Source: Lycorma delicatula (taxonomy: Eukaryota > Arthropoda > Insecta > Hemiptera > Fulgoridae). From it: 64,000 nt of DNA. The notes under the pieces are model-generated. The model saw nothing but the letters and a program-made list of their open reading frames with translations, made no database searches and had not been told where the DNA came from. Positions 1-12,150 of the stretch are shown here, in pieces. The position numbers were made by a program, and so were the translations under genes. The stretch covers positions 105,728,495 to 105,792,494 of the forward strand of contig NC_134455.1 in assembly GCF_047948215.1 (NCBI RefSeq), written 5' to 3'. The first letter of the stretch is position 1. The number at the start of each line of letters is the position of its first letter.

Positions 1-1088
1 TCATCTTGAAGGCTAGTTATGGGAGCAAAATCATTACGTCCACAAATCGTCTTCACTTTCCTCCAAACATCTGATGCAGTAGTAGTTTTGTCAATGGATG
101 ACACGTATTGCTGCCAGGATCGTTTTTTCGAGTCTATCATAAGACGTTTTGCATACGCCCTGTATTTCTTAAAGGCAAAAAGATTTTCTATACTAGGACG
201 CTTCTTAAAGGCGTTATACGCCCTTTTCCTTCTTTTTATAGCTTCACTTATTTCATCGTTCCACCATGGAATGGGTTTCTTCGTAAGTTTCCCAGATGTT
301 TTGGGAATATATCTCGATGCCGACTCAATTATTGCATTTGTTATGGCGTCGACATCGTCTCCGATAACTCCAGTTGTTTCTGGGAGTATCGTTCTAGCTG
401 TGAAGCTCGTCCAGTCTGCCTTTTCAAATAACCATCTTTTAGGGATGGGATATATTGTTCTTGTAACATCAGTTACAATTTGCACCGGGAAATGATCGCT
501 TCCATGCAGATCGTCTATGACATGGAAGCTGTACCTGGGTGCTATCTATCCGCTTATAAGTGCAAGATCTATACAGGACGTCGATCCAACTCTGGCATTG
601 AAAAAGGTTCCTGATCCGTCGTTTAAAATAATAAGTCTGAATTCAGCAGGAACCCTTCCAGTTCTCTTCCACGGGGATCTACTCGATCCGATCCCCAAAG
701 AGAATTATGAGCGTTAAAGTCACCCACCAGTAAAACAGGTGGGGGAAGCTCGGAAATTAGTCTTGCTATGTCATCCTTATTCCAATCAAAATTCGGCAAG
801 TATATGCTGCAAACAGTGATCTGAAGCGGATGCTTCATTCTAACATCGACCGCTTGTAGGTTTGTGTTTAGAACAACCGCTTCGGTGGTAGCTCTAGTCG
901 ATGTTAATCTAGCTACTCCACCTCTTACATTTGGCGGTTGATCTCGCCGATATATATATCGAAACCTTTTAATTTAAAATTTTCATTTCGGCGGAAATGC
1001 GTTTTTTGCAGACATTTTGGAGGACATTGGAGCTCATGGATGTTTGAAAAACATCCATTGATGTTCCACTGTACTATCGACTCACTAA
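1..1088 (-). pseudogene. Jockey-type non-LTR retrotransposon ORF2 (endonuclease to start of RT), broken, runs off the left edge
   Basis: ORF2 of a LINE would encode an apurinic-like endonuclease followed by reverse transcriptase. Read right to left, translation begins IVQWNINGC near 1075, the usual start of such endonucleases. It later shows VGDFNAHNSLWGS (about 750), LNDGSGTFFNA (about 625) and DLHGSDHFPVQI (about 495), the classic endonuclease motifs ending in the SDH catalytic triplet. The linker with PIPWWNDEI (about 270) and the start of the RT region follow. Damage is clear: a deletion inside the N-terminal endonuclease (ELQ runs directly into CLQKTHF near 1000), frameshifts near 945 (in a TA run) and 635, and an in-frame TAG at 546-548. 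The reverse transcriptase core lies outside the window. Motifs are seen directly; the jockey-clade assignment is inference. Confidence 0.85.
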
Positions 1089-2632
1089 TTTTTAATTAAA
1101 TCATTGTCTGGGTTTGTCTTTCGGCCATCCTTTTTTCTTTTCTTCTCCATCCTACGAACAGCATCATGTTCGCGGAGAAGGTCGTCGCCTTTAAGGCTTC
1201 CGGTCTCTGCGTCTAAGACCACCGAAGCCGCCGACGTCGACGGGCATGGATCGGCACCGGTTACAGGCGCCGATTGTGGGGCGGCAACTTGGCCCACCCC
1301 AGACACGGGGGTCGCACCGGTCACCGCCTGTGGCGGGGGGGGACACGCGTCCCCCCTGTGAAATTTTTTGTGGCCTCTGAGGCTTAGAGGCCACTTCAGT
1401 TACAGCAGGCTTGGGAGCCTCCATAACAGTCTCTGTAGGTATTACCTTTTTCTTGTCATCAAGAATCTCACTGAGACGGACTTGGCATTCTGCTTTGGCG
1501 TCCGTTTTCTTCAGAACAAGAGCAACATTCGATGTTTTATCATCGGAAGGAGGCTGTACTAATATCTTTGGCTTTATAGGATCTTTACTATTGAAAGGTT
1601 TCATTTTATTGTCAATAATTCTTTCAATCATATTAGCCAAGGTCGGAGCAAGTTTATTGATGAGTTGACCTTCATCGACAGCAACTGGAGCAGGAACAGG
1701 AATGGCAGCCGCAGCCTGAGCGTAAGTTGTTGTTGCTCTAGGCTTACGGGCGTTAACTATCTTCTTTGCATCGAAGTAGCTGACCTTTTGCAGGGTTTTT
1801 ACTTCCTGCACAGCTACTTCATCTTTGTAGACAGGACAATTCCTTGATCTACAAGAATGTGCTCCTTTGCAGTTGATACATGTAGGAGGCTCTTTACACG
1901 GCTCTCCCTCATGCACCTCTTCACCGCACACGCATATTTGCGGTCTTTCGCATCTAAGAGCGGTGTGGCCAAAGCGTTGGCACTTAAAGCACCTCATTGG
2001 CTGTGGGACAAATGCCCGCACATCCAAACGGTGAATCCCTGCTCTTATCTTTTCCGGCAAAGTAGGCCGGTTGAAAGTGAGGACATGAGAACTGAGGGTA
2101 AGACCTCACCGTTCCTTCTCATGTTCAATCGACGGCACTCTATTACTCCTTGTGCTGCCAGTTCCTCTACAATCTCTTGCTCCGAACAATTTAAAAGATC
2201 CCGACACACCACATCCCCTCTTGAGGTGTTGAGTGTGCCATGGGGATCAACGCGTACAGCCAGATCTCCTATTTTCTTCAGTCCTTGGATCTTCTGAGAC
2301 TGTATATCATTTACAGTCTCTACATGAAGTCCTGTGAAGGTTTTTCTTATTTCTTTAACAGGACCTCCAGCACATTTGGTTATCTCCCAAGCGATGAGAA
2401 AAGGACTCACCTTCGAAAAATTTCCATCCTCCTTGGTAATGACCAAATATTTAGGTTTCGGTGCATTATTGCTCTTGAAAAAAGCTTTTTGTAAGCTTTT
2501 TCTAGCCTCAATCTCAATCCTTTTGTTTCCAGCACTCTTTGGGCGTTTCGCCTCAGGCGAAACGGCCGGTTCTAAACGAGGGTGTTTACGTGAACCCTCT
2601 GCCACGTTTAATTGTTCAGTTTCCATGAACAA
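1085..2632 (-). pseudogene. Jockey-type ORF1 (gag-like nucleic-acid-binding protein), frameshifted
   Basis: ORF1 proteins of jockey-type LINEs bind the element RNA and carry CCHC knuckles. The start is the ATG near 2632-2626 (MFMETEQLNVAEGS). A basic N-terminal part and a globular segment follow (KVSPFLIAWEITKCAGG, then EEIVEELAAQGVIECRR). After a one-base loss near 2095 the frame moves to SHVLTFNRPTLPEKI. Then come three knuckles: CFKCQRFGHTALRC, a CxC variant (CVCGEEVHEGEPC) and CINCKGAHSCRSRNC, at roughly 1980-1840. A second frameshift lies in an eight-G run at 1335-1342; the C-terminal tail continues in the new frame and stops at 1085, next to ORF2. With two frameshifts this copy cannot make the full protein. 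Confidence 0.88.
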
Positions 2633-3167
2633 ATAATCCCTTCTGTATTAAGGCTAGCCGCCGGGGTACACCCCCACTCCAGGGCTACCAACCCTGGAGG
2701 TCCGTTCCGGTACTCCGGTGGATCCGTCATATTTCCTGGCAGAGAGCGGATGCGCAGTCTCTGCACTGACTCCAGGCCCCTACACACCGAAGCTTTCAGG
2801 GCTCCCATGCTCCGAACATGGGCACCTTACCTACATGCTTGCCATCGCGGGGGGCATGTGGACAACGAAAGGTCTCCGTTACACCTGCAAATAACTTCGA
2901 CCGTGGCCGCCACATCGCCAGCTCTAAAGGTGGTATCATTCCATTTCCACAATCTGTAAGAATTTCGTATCTGCAGGTGGCCGTGAAATCCAGTCCTCTG
3001 ATTCGGCCTGCAGATGAAAATCGGCCGAAAAAAGTATATCCGAGAAACAATACTCGGAACCTCGTTAGCCAGCTATATATAATGTACGTGAGTACAGCTG
3101 TTGCCGCCCTGGACGTGGAACGTAGATGTTGTGTTCCGGACGTGGGGATTATCTACCTCAGGGCGGC
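2633..3167 (-). mobile_element. 5' untranslated region of the jockey-type element
   Basis: This GC-richer stretch lies upstream of ORF1 and has no convincing reading frame. Its outer end carries an inverted repeat, gccgccctg at 3103-3111 against cagggcggc at 3159-3167, with an inner pair gtagat (3122-3127) and atctac (3151-3156). The sequence beyond 3167 matches a separate dispersed repeat, so the element's 5' end is placed at about 3167. This is inference from the change in similarity; no target-site duplication can be checked because the 3' end is outside the window. Confidence 0.7.
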
Positions 3168-3755
3168 ATTATTATTATTATTATTTAGAATATTGCATTT
3201 TTTTGTTGATATCAGAGGTTAATAATTATTAATAAACCATTATATTTAAATTAAAAAAAGAAAAAAAATTAAAAAAAAAAAAGAAAAAGAAAGGTGAAAT
3301 CGAATTTGAACCGATTTGCCTTCCCCTTGTAAGATCCAAACATTTCATTAAGATTTTATTAAACTATAACTCTGGAACCAATGACAATAAGTACCACTTA
3401 TGATACATATTTGAAAAACTCTCAATGAGGGCTTATTACTGCAGTTAAGAAGAAATCCAAATCCAGATTTTGTGGATATTGGATTTTTTGGACACTTTTG
3501 GTCCAGTTGACTGAAATCTAAAGGGGTGGTGCACAACTAGATGTTACAACAGTCCTAAATCGAAACTTTCAACATCCTTCGGCTAATCATTTTTGAGTTA
3601 TGCGAGACATACGCACATTCGTACGTACAGATGTCACGCCGCAACAACACATAGTCACAATGAATTCATCGATGTTCAAAATGAATATTTTCGTTTTAAA
3701 TCTGAAAACCAAAATTCTTCGCGATCACAATACTTCCTTTACTTCATAATTGGAA
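3168..3755 (-). repeat. Dispersed repeat family A, copy 1, interrupted by the jockey insertion
   Basis: Read on the minus strand, this stretch has the same order of blocks as 31025-31670 and 59608-60257: aagtaaaggaa, then ggcgtgacatct, then tctcgcataactcaaaaa, then ggatcttacaa and an A/T-rich end with ttattaataattattaacct. An oligo-A/G-rich run separates the blocks at 3250-3292. The far end is cut at about 3168 by the jockey element. There is no coding potential shared among copies. Family identity is unknown. Confidence 0.8.
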
Positions 3756-4059
3756 GTAAAAATTAACAAAAAATATTGTTTATATAAATAAGATCTAACT
3801 TCTTATAATAGAATCTGTTAGGATTGGAGTAAATTTGGAAGATTAGTTTAGTAGCGGTGTAACAATTCTACAATAGTTAATAGAAAAAAATAAGGATGCT
3901 CTTGATTTTGTAGTAAAGGAGAAAGACGTGAACTTTTATATATATATATATGTGATTAGTATGAGAATCGAGATCAATGAAAATATTTTTTTTTTTGGCA
4001 CGTTTCTGCACTGCTTTTGTTGCTCATATTAGTTCTTAAGGGCAGTTTTTAAGTAATAA

Positions 4060-5040
4060 ATTATTTTTATTGATCACCCGCATTCATAATTACAGTTACT
4101 TCCTCACGAGAATGTATTTTTATTTTGTATATTATATTTTTCATCCACTCCCAGATTCAAAAATTTAAAGGTGTTAGATCAGGCGATCTTGGTGGACAGG
4201 AACTTAGACCTCTACAACCGATCCATTTCTTCTCACAGAAAATATAATTTGAGTAAAAATTAGTAAAATTTGATATGCACAGAAGTAGTGGGGGGACACG
4301 CCATTGTGGTGGAAGTTTACTTTTATTACTGCTATAGGAACATCTTTAAGCATCTGTGGCAATTCTTCATGAAGAAAGTAAATGTAGACATCAAATTTTA
4401 AGCGGCCATGTAATATGAACGGTAAAAGCAGCTGATTGTGAAGAAGGCCGCATGTGAAGATTGACGCTAAATCGGTGTTGAAAATTGCTTTCCACCGTTT
4501 CGTGAGGATTTACTTCTGCCTATGTCTGCTTACTGAGTAAATTGTTGACGCCACCTCGAGTGAAATTAGTCTCGTCAGTAAATAAAACATATTTTTATAA
4601 TTGTCGATTTATATTTCCACCAGTTGCAGAACTCCAAGCGATGCGGATCGTCTTCTGGGTGTAGATGATGAACTGGCTGTTTATGATAAGGATAAAACTT
4701 GTTTTTTTTTAAGTGTTCTGCAAACCATCGATTGCAAAACTCCGATCCGCTTAGAAAGACATAGTATAGAGATTCCTGGACTGCGCTGAACTGCAAAGAT
4801 AATAACTTCATCAATAACAGCTTCGTGTTGGACAGATTGTCTTAGCTGGTTCAAAACACTAGGTGCACTAGGTAGTGAACCTGTTTTCCGAAGATTGCCA
4901 AAACTCGCGCTAATTATTTTGAGATTGGGAATTCTGCGATTCGGGAAACGTATTTCATATCCTACTGTAGCATTACCGTTACGCACACCCAAACTGAATA
5001 CCATATCAACGTATTCCTGGGTTGTAAATAAGTACGGCAT
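4060..5040 (-). pseudogene. Tc1/mariner-like transposase pseudogene with DUF4817-like N-terminus
   Basis: Transposase of the IS630/Tc1/mariner superfamily (DNA cut-and-paste). Start chosen at ATG 5040-5038 (MPYLFTTQEYVDMVFSLG), the usual N-terminus of the DUF4817-like helix-turn-helix. RFPNRRIPNLKIIS and RSPGISILCLSKRIGV follow in the same frame to 4681. A frameshift then leads to YPYHKQPVHHLHPEDD (about 4670). Further left, still minus strand, come FTDETNFTRGG (first catalytic Asp, about 4570) and PPRSPDLTPLNF (third Asp, about 4170). The middle catalytic block is not recognisable. The C-terminal part (4060-4140) matches 49760-49860, so the two copies belong to one family. Several stops and frameshifts mean it is inactive. 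Confidence 0.8.
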
Positions 5041-5442
5041 TACTTCAATGGCAAACTGCATACGTTCGAAATAAAATTCACAGTAAACCTCAGCTAACGA
5101 CAGCACGGTTCAAAGTACTCGATATATTTAATGTACCTAATAGAATTATTTAAAAACTAATGCAATATTGTGTATTTTTGATGAGCTGTTGTTATTTTAT
5201 TACCAACTTTTAAATAATAATTTTTAAAATAATTTATTTTATTATTGTCACTTATAAAAAAAATATCTATGTAATTTCTTTTTTTATATTTATCTTACAA
5301 TTATTGTGTAATTTCCAGTTTCTAAAAATCTTTTAACAGTAAATTCTGTTTTTACAAATTTTTCACGCCGCCAAAAAGAATATGGTTTTTATTTACATTA
5401 AATAAATGCTTTTCAAATTTAGTAATGTACTGTTTCTAAATA

Positions 5443-5910
5443 AAATTCGAATTTTTCTCAATTCTCTTTATTTCATTCAAGGTATCTTACACCATTTTGT
5501 TCATAATGAAGCTTTCTATAAATTTTGTTAGGATATATTACATGTTTATTACACATTTAACAATTTTATCATGGGTCAAACATAAAAAAACGTAGTTTTT
5601 TACCCGAATTTATTAGACTTTATCCTAGATTTCTCAATAACTACTGCAGATACGATTTTAAGACCTAATTTATCCGATTTTTCAGATTAAAAACCATAAA
5701 AAGTCACTAACTCTGTCTTTTATATAACGTCCTAAAAATTTCAGTACGACCTCATTTCTCCAGGGTAGCTGAAATTCGAGCCAAAACCTTTACTAGTAAC
5801 TTCATACGAAGCATTTTAGGACATATATTTATATAAACTTTTTCCATTATTTTCATGAGTAGAATAGATTATGAAGTTCCCGGAGAACTTCGTGGTATTA
5901 TATATGTGAT
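5443..5910 (+). repeat. Dispersed repeat family E, copy 1 (terminal sequence of a mariner-like element)
   Basis: Shares long stretches with 50002-50445 in the same orientation: aattcgaatttttct at the left, then ctactgcagatac, then cgatttttcag, then acctcattt and tccattattttca near the right end. The second copy lies directly downstream of a transposase tail, so this is probably terminal sequence of the same element family. Here it sits 5' of a transposase on the opposite strand. The exact borders are not resolved. Confidence 0.65.
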
Positions 5911-6109
5911 AAATTTAATAATATTTTTAAGATAACTATTTTTACTTAAAATTGGATAGATAATTTTTGGTAACCATTTAAATAGATTTTATTTGCACTG
6001 ATAATTACTTTATTAAAAGTAAATTAAACTAAGTGATATTAAATTATGAAAAATGTTTTATATTTCAAAAATAATGATTAATAAGAAGTAGATATAAGTG
6101 CCGTTCTAC

Positions 6110-6365
6110 ATAGTTACAACATTACTATTTTATGATAGTTTGAAATATTTTCTGCCATTTTTGATCCGCCATACTGAATCAAACCGTTTTTAAAAATAGG
6201 AAAGAAGACATGTAATACATTATTTCAATATAAAAAAGTTTACAAAAACACTATGGCTTAAACCGTTCCTCTTTAAATGATTTAGTTTTTGAGTTATAAG
6301 CAATCTATTTGCAAAAAAAGATCGCAATAGAAATAAAATGAGGTAAAACGCCCTGTAGTAATTTT
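6110..6365 (-). repeat. Dispersed repeat family C, copy 1
   Basis: On the minus strand it holds a central block tttgattcagtatggcgg followed by atcaaaaatggcagaaaa. Very similar blocks lie at 7600-7660 and 61505-61545 in plus orientation. Upstream of it all copies carry a poorly conserved block ending in an aacgg segment. There is no open reading frame. It may be a non-autonomous element; type unknown. Confidence 0.65.
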
Positions 6366-6664
6366 TCTACTCAGTTTTATTTTCAGAATTACATTCAATA
6401 ACAAAGTTAAAATATTTAACATTCATCCACTGCAGTTCATAAGTATGAAACCTAAATGAGAGTTTAATAACTTGAATTGTTATATCATAACACAAATTGC
6501 ATTGTAAAACAACTACTGATTTAATATTCTAAATTTGCAATACAATTTTTTAAATACAAATTTATAATTTTTTTTTTAAACTAATTTATTAAGTCATTTA
6601 CGACCGAAAATAGTTAACTTAATTTTAAAATAAAATATTGTGATAATTAAATGAAATAACATCA

Positions 6665-7275
6665 GACGACCTAGCAATTACGGGGCACGGTGCTTTTGAA
6701 AGTTCCGGTACAAATTCCAGAGAAGGTCCTCTCCCCGATGCAGTATTGTGATGGTGAGGATGGCACAGAACACACTATATTTGTTTGTAATGAATGGCAG
6801 AATCAGTGAAGAACGGCCAAGATTAATGGGCTTCAGGTAGAGAATCTTTTGACATTTATTTTAGGGTCGGAGGCCAACTGGACGAAGTTTGAGACCTTCG
6901 CGACTGAATTCCTCGCCGCCAAACTGGCAGAGGGGTGGAGAAGAGAGTTCTAGATGATGTAAGAGTAGGGAGTGGTGAACAACCCTATCCGTGAGTGATC
7001 GCATGCTTAGGTTTGCAGCCTACAATGATCGGGTGGGAACTCCAGGGGTCAGTAGGTGGTGAAAAAGTTAAGACCGAGACCCGGTTGCGGGGAGGGGTGC
7101 TGGGAACGGCACACCCGGGCAACAGAAGATCCAACCGGGCATCCGGGGGGGCCGACCTGCCGTGTCAGAGTTTTAGCCGGTGGGTGGGGAGGCCTCCTTT
7201 GAGTTAAAGGACACGCCCCCGAGCCGAGTTTACTTAATTGGATTTCCGGCCCGGGGATCAAGGGATAAAAAAAAA
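6665..7275 (+). pseudogene. R1-type non-LTR retrotransposon, 3' fragment with 3' UTR and poly(A)
   Basis: This is the 5'-truncated end of a LINE. Translation gives an ITGHGAF block and, one frame over, the C-terminal zinc-knuckle region SPMQYCDGEDGTEHTIFVC (about 6735-6795), matching the C-x2-C-x7-H-x4-C knuckle at the end of R1-clade ORF2 proteins, with the first Cys replaced by Met. FETFATEFLAAKLAEGWRR and a stop at about 6950 follow. The next 310 bases are GC-rich 3' UTR with short G and C runs, ending in A9 at 7267-7275. Frameshifts and a stop after NEWQNQ show it is dead. The GC content is far above its surroundings. Confidence 0.75.
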
Positions 7276-7429
7276 GTAATTTTTAGTAGTGTTGCAATTA
7301 TTATTAATTGAGTTAATTATTTTTGTAGAGACTGTTGTTATTAATGTTTAGACCATTAATTCCAACATTACCAAGTAAAAGTTTATTATTGGATGTAATT
7401 CTGAAGGTAACAAGAGATAAAAAAGTTAA

Positions 7430-7775
7430 AAAAGGGCAGTCTACCTTGTTTCATTACTACGCGATATTACTGTTTTGGTCGATTTGATTGCTTACAACTT
7501 GAAAACAAAAATACGTATATAAAGATAAACGGTTTTCACTATAGTTTTTATCATAAATTTTACATTAAAATCATGTATCCCAAGTCCTTCTTTCTATTAA
7601 AAAAAAAAAATTTGATTCAATATGGCGGATCAAAGTAGGCAGAAAAAATTTTCAAACAAACCATAAAGTTGTAACTTTGTAGATCGATAATTGTTTGTAT
7701 TTCCTATTGTTCCTTATTTGTTAAATATGAAACCGTTTTCATACTTTAATATAATGTTTTTTTATATGAATGCCC
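7430..7775 (+). repeat. Dispersed repeat family C, copy 2
   Basis: Contains the family block caatatggcggatcaaag at about 7619 followed by gcagaaaaaattttcaaac, the same order as in 61330-61670 and the reverse complement of 6110-6365. It abuts a copy of family B at its right end. Confidence 0.65.
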
Positions 7776-7784
7776 AAAAAGCAG

Positions 7785-8640
7785 TGTAATGTATTCAGCG
7801 TGTAATCCCGCGTTGGAATCCCGGGCTATATAAATTATACATATATGTGTGTGTGTGTGCATGGAGAGTTTCAGGCTGAAGCACTAACTTTAATGAACTG
7901 AATAATGAAGTGTACTGTAAGTACACTAATAAGTCTCTATCACTGTGGTTGAAACCGAATGATTCAAATCAATTGAATGAATAATGTAACAGAAATAATA
8001 GAATTAAATTTACGTTAAATAAAGTAATATTAAATAATTGTAAAATATCTCTGTTTAATAATAATGGGCTTCCCGTGGAAACTGCACGTGAGGGGATGCA
8101 AACACCTCGTGCGAGGCTAACTCAATCATCACCATCAACTGGTAACAAAGGGTGTGCCGTTGTGGGGCGGTTTTCAGAGATGCAATGGGGTGCTCTAAAA
8201 AGATCTGTGCAATTAATCGTCCGATTTCCAAAATTCAAACAGGGTATTTGTTAGTATTTGAAGAATAACTTTTGTATGCATCAGGTACACTCTCGATCTA
8301 ACAGATTACGGTTATTCGGAAATGTTATATCTTCGCAACCAATCCTCCGATTTTCAAAATTTAAATAGGGTATTTGCTAGTATAATAGAAAATCATGATG
8401 GAATCAAACTAAAACAAAGGAGTATAATGTATTTCGGGTGTATGTAGTATGTATGTATGTTGTTTTTATCGTAGCCGTTCAGTGGCTGAACCGATTAGTA
8501 ATTATCATATAATAAAGAGCAATATTTGTCAGAAATGTTTTTTTTGGCAGTCGTGTTTTTTTATTTTTAATATTTATCTCTTGTTTATATTTCTTATCAA
8601 CAGTATAATTAGTAATAATTATTTAACTTTTTACAAAAAA
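7785..8640 (+). repeat. Dispersed repeat family B, copy 1
   Basis: Block order matches 47930-48800: tgtaatgtatt, a (TG)n or (TA)n stretch, actttaatgaact, gaatgaataa, aagcacctcgtgcgag-like block, atcaactggtaacaaa, gcaatggggtgctct, gattacggttattcgg, and gggtatttgct. Near 8418-8490 the unit's own opening block (gtataatgtatttcgggtg) and a gctgaaccgatta block reappear, suggesting two units joined head to tail or a partial duplication. There is no coding frame shared by both copies. Unknown class. Confidence 0.75.
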
Positions 8641-9568
8641 TTTATTTTTAAAACAATAATTTGAAATAGTACAATATGTATCAAAATATTTATTTTTGAT
8701 GGTTAATAATGTCGTCGATCTACTGATTTTTATGTTATATTTTTACACTATTTTAGATTTTTTACGTCCGTACTCATACTCCTTTTAAAATTTTTATTTT
8801 ATTATTTTTCATAGAAATTTTATCACTTTTTAACAATTGTTGTGTAAAAATTTTACGATAAACGTAAAAAGAGTACTTTATTATTATGTCTGTGTAACAT
8901 TAATTTTATATCTGAAGTTCAATATAGTTACTGAGCTAGAAAATTTATATTTGGTTTTATGTTACATAATTTCTCTTAAGCTTTTCAAAATGATAACTTA
9001 GTAACGATATCTTAATAATTTCTTTTCGGTTACTTGGAACGAATATAAAATACAAGAATATAAACAAAGAGAGAACGAGGGTAGTCAAGTTTCATGTTTT
9101 TCTGTAAAACTTCACAATTTTTTTATGGATGTTATTATTATTTATAATCTTATCAATAAAACAATTTTTTGAACATCAGGAATTTATATTTCTTTTCCAA
9201 TATGGAAGAAAGAGGGATTTTGTTTCATAATGGAATTTCTCTGGAGTATAATGTTACTACTGTTGAATGTCATATGCGTGAATAATTGAAATAAATGATT
9301 AAAATGCAGTTAGAATGATCTGGACCGGTAGAATTATTATGATTGATTGTTTTGAGTATTTATTTCCTAATAGTGTTATTAGTAAGTGTCCTCCATTTAT
9401 ACTGGCTGTTAGTCTCACTGATAATGAAATCGGTCGAATAATGTTTTGTCATAATAATGTAAGGAGTAATAATAATTTTGTTTTTTTAAATTGATTGATC
9501 TCTGTTAAAGAATTGAAAAACTTGACTAGATGTAACCCATACTAATACTTGTCAATCTATAGATCATA
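8641..9568. other. No feature seen; AT-rich
   Basis: I see only AT-rich sequence with short homopolymers and no motif-bearing frame. It lies between a repeat and a mariner end. Confidence 0.6.
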
Positions 9569-10495
9569 TTGGGGTTTGGCAAGAAAGTAATTGCGGTTTT
9601 TACAAAAAGATATCTTTATATTTGTTTTCAAGTTCTTCAAGTTCCTCTATATCTTGTTTTCATGATTCTTTTCTTTTGGTATTAGATAGATGTCACTTTT
9701 AGCGTACTTTACTTTAAAGTTGTTCTATATTTTTTGCATCTGTTTGTTTATGGTTAATTTTAACTAGGAGACGAAAAACGAATATTATGACATATATTAA
9801 TTCTTTCTTTCCGTAAAGGCAAGAAAGCTGCTGAGGCTGCAAAAGGTATGTGAAGTTTATGGTGTTGATTGCCTAACAGAATGCACGTATCACAATCGTT
9901 TTACAAAATTCCGTTCTGAAGATTTTTTATTCAAAGATACCAACTTCAAATAACCAACGTCGATCAACCTACAAAAATTAAAGATGATGAAATCAAAAGC
10001 CATAATTGAATCGGATGTTCATAAAACTGTGCAAGAGATTGTAGAGACGTTAAATGTGGTTACAATAATAAAAAATCACGTCAAATATCTGACTCGTTAA
10101 AAAGCTCGATATTTGGGTTTCCCATAAATTGAAAGAGATGGACTTAACACAAAGAATCAGCACTTGTGATATGCATTTCAAAAGCAATGAAGTATACTTT
10201 TTTTAAAGGATTCGTCCCTGGTGATGAAAAATGGATCGTCTAGGATAAGATCAATCCAAAATGATTACGGTTCAAGCATTATGAATCACGTGTGGGACCA
10301 GCCACATCAAAAGCTGAATTGCAACAAAAAATTGCATCAAACTGAACCTTCAGTACCAAGATTGCAAGATGGGATTTTACAGGAAAAAAAACACTATTTC
10401 ATAACCATCAGAAGAGTATTTTTATGCGGTTGTGAAAAAACAATTGGTTTGTGCCGATATTGATGGCTTTACGTTACAAATAGGACAGAACACGG
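9569..10495 (+). pseudogene. mariner transposon (mellifera-like), truncated at 3' end
   Basis: The left end ttggggtttggcaagaaagt after a TA is a mariner terminal repeat and nearly equals the end at 17186. Broken translation gives ARKLLRLQKVCEVYGVD and YHNRFTKFRSEDF (helix-turn-helix region, about 9820-9925). WVSHKLKEMDLTQRIS-like sequence lies near 10110-10160, and GDEKWIV (first catalytic Asp block, about 10222) is followed by a stop. The second and third catalytic blocks and the right terminal repeat are absent, so the copy is 3'-truncated. Multiple frameshifts are present. Confidence 0.8.
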
Positions 10496-12150
10496 TTATA
10501 AGCATGAGGTGTAATGCTTTTTTTTTATTAACATGTACGGGTATAGTTAAATAGCGAAGGTAGTTTTGCTTCGTAATGGTAACAAAGTTCTTATATTCAA
10601 GTCGGTTTAGTGTCAATATAAGAGGCGCTATGTTACGAAAACGTCTACTGAAAATCTAAATTTTAGTGTTTGTAGAATTTATATGGAAATTTAAAAAAAA
10701 AGAGTTCATTTATTAGGGATATTATTAGAATATAAGTACTACTGTTTTCTTTTCTTTTATAATGGGACATCCGGGCTCGGTATCAAAATTACAATATGAA
10801 ACGTGTAACTTAAATGTGAATGAAAAAAAATATCATTACGATCACATTGTTAAACCAAAAAAAATCTTTGTTGCCCATCATCAATAAATAGGATTAATGA
10901 AATATTTTATAGGAATATGGATAGTTGTGGTTTTTTCCTATATATAAGGCAATATCTTCCAAATATAAGCTAAATAAATAAAAAGTCATATAAACTGACT
11001 ATAAATAAACAATTAGCCAATATGAAGAGATGATGAAACTAATGCTTCTCAGAAATTAGTGATAAATTTTGAATAGGTTTTAGCGCGCGTTTGGTGCATT
11101 TGTTTGTAATATATCAGGATGCTATTTACTATGATGATGTTTTTGATTAATTTCTCATTTGAAGCACTGAAATATAACATGTTGCTGAAAGTTCATTAAT
11201 TGAATTCAAACCTGGATTCCTTTCCTTCAACTCTTGTAGTACCAAGATATATAATGAATGTTTCCACCAGGATAATTCAGCGATGGAAAGCTGTTACAAA
11301 GGTAAATGGGATGAAAATATGCTACTGTTGGATATGAATTCAAGAGCCGATGCTAACTACAAAAGAAAAGCATCTTTTATCAAGTTTTATTGTATAAGTT
11401 AAAGTTTATCATTTTTAATACGATTTTCTTTTTTTTTTAATTACACGTTTTAATAGTTTATTTTTATTAAACTAAGGTTGATAGGAATATCCTACACAGA
11501 TATCGTATGTAATCAGGACATTTTAAAAATAACTTTATTACATGTAAAATAGTGTTCATTCATCGATATTCCTGAAGTTATTTTTGATTTTTCAAACTGT
11601 CTTTTTATGCTATATTTTTTAATAGGTACTGTTCTTTAAATTTATGCGAGTAATAATAACCGCAATTAATAGATTTTATGTTGTATTTCACTGAGAATAA
11701 ATATCGAATATTTCGTGTATCACGGCCTAAGTGTTGCGTATTTACTCCTTTTTAATAGTTTATGAAAATAGTTTAGATTTATTTTTTATTTTTTTAATAA
11801 CCTAGAATCTAATAAGGTTATTTCCTTTCTTACATTTCAACAGAGCTAGCCATGAAAGTTATTATTGTGTCCATAGAAAAGCAAAACAATGCTGTACTAC
11901 AGTTTGATTTAAAACGTTATTTCGATTTACAAAGTCATTGAAAAATAAACTTCCAGAGATGGACAAGAAAGAGAAAATATTTAAAATAATAAAAGTCGGT
12001 AAACAGTAGTACAAAGTCTACATGCAACGTCGTAGTGTACCGAAAATAAGAAATAATAATTATTAGTAAACGAATTTTAAAAAACGATAAAAAATCAAAA
12101 TTGATGTAAATCACCATATCATTTAGAAAAAACAGTTAATAAAAAAAACG
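10496..12150. other. AT-rich stretch, one weak protein-like remnant
   Basis: Mostly AT-rich with no recognised repeat. A short plus-strand frame at 11266-11402 reads SCYKGKWDENMLL and then DANYKRKASF before a stop. It looks more protein-like than its surroundings, but I do not recognise it with confidence. Confidence 0.4.

Noticed and set aside
19..495. A 158-codon plus-strand gene at the left edge
   Set aside because: It is the antisense shadow of jockey ORF2, whose minus-strand motifs are clear.
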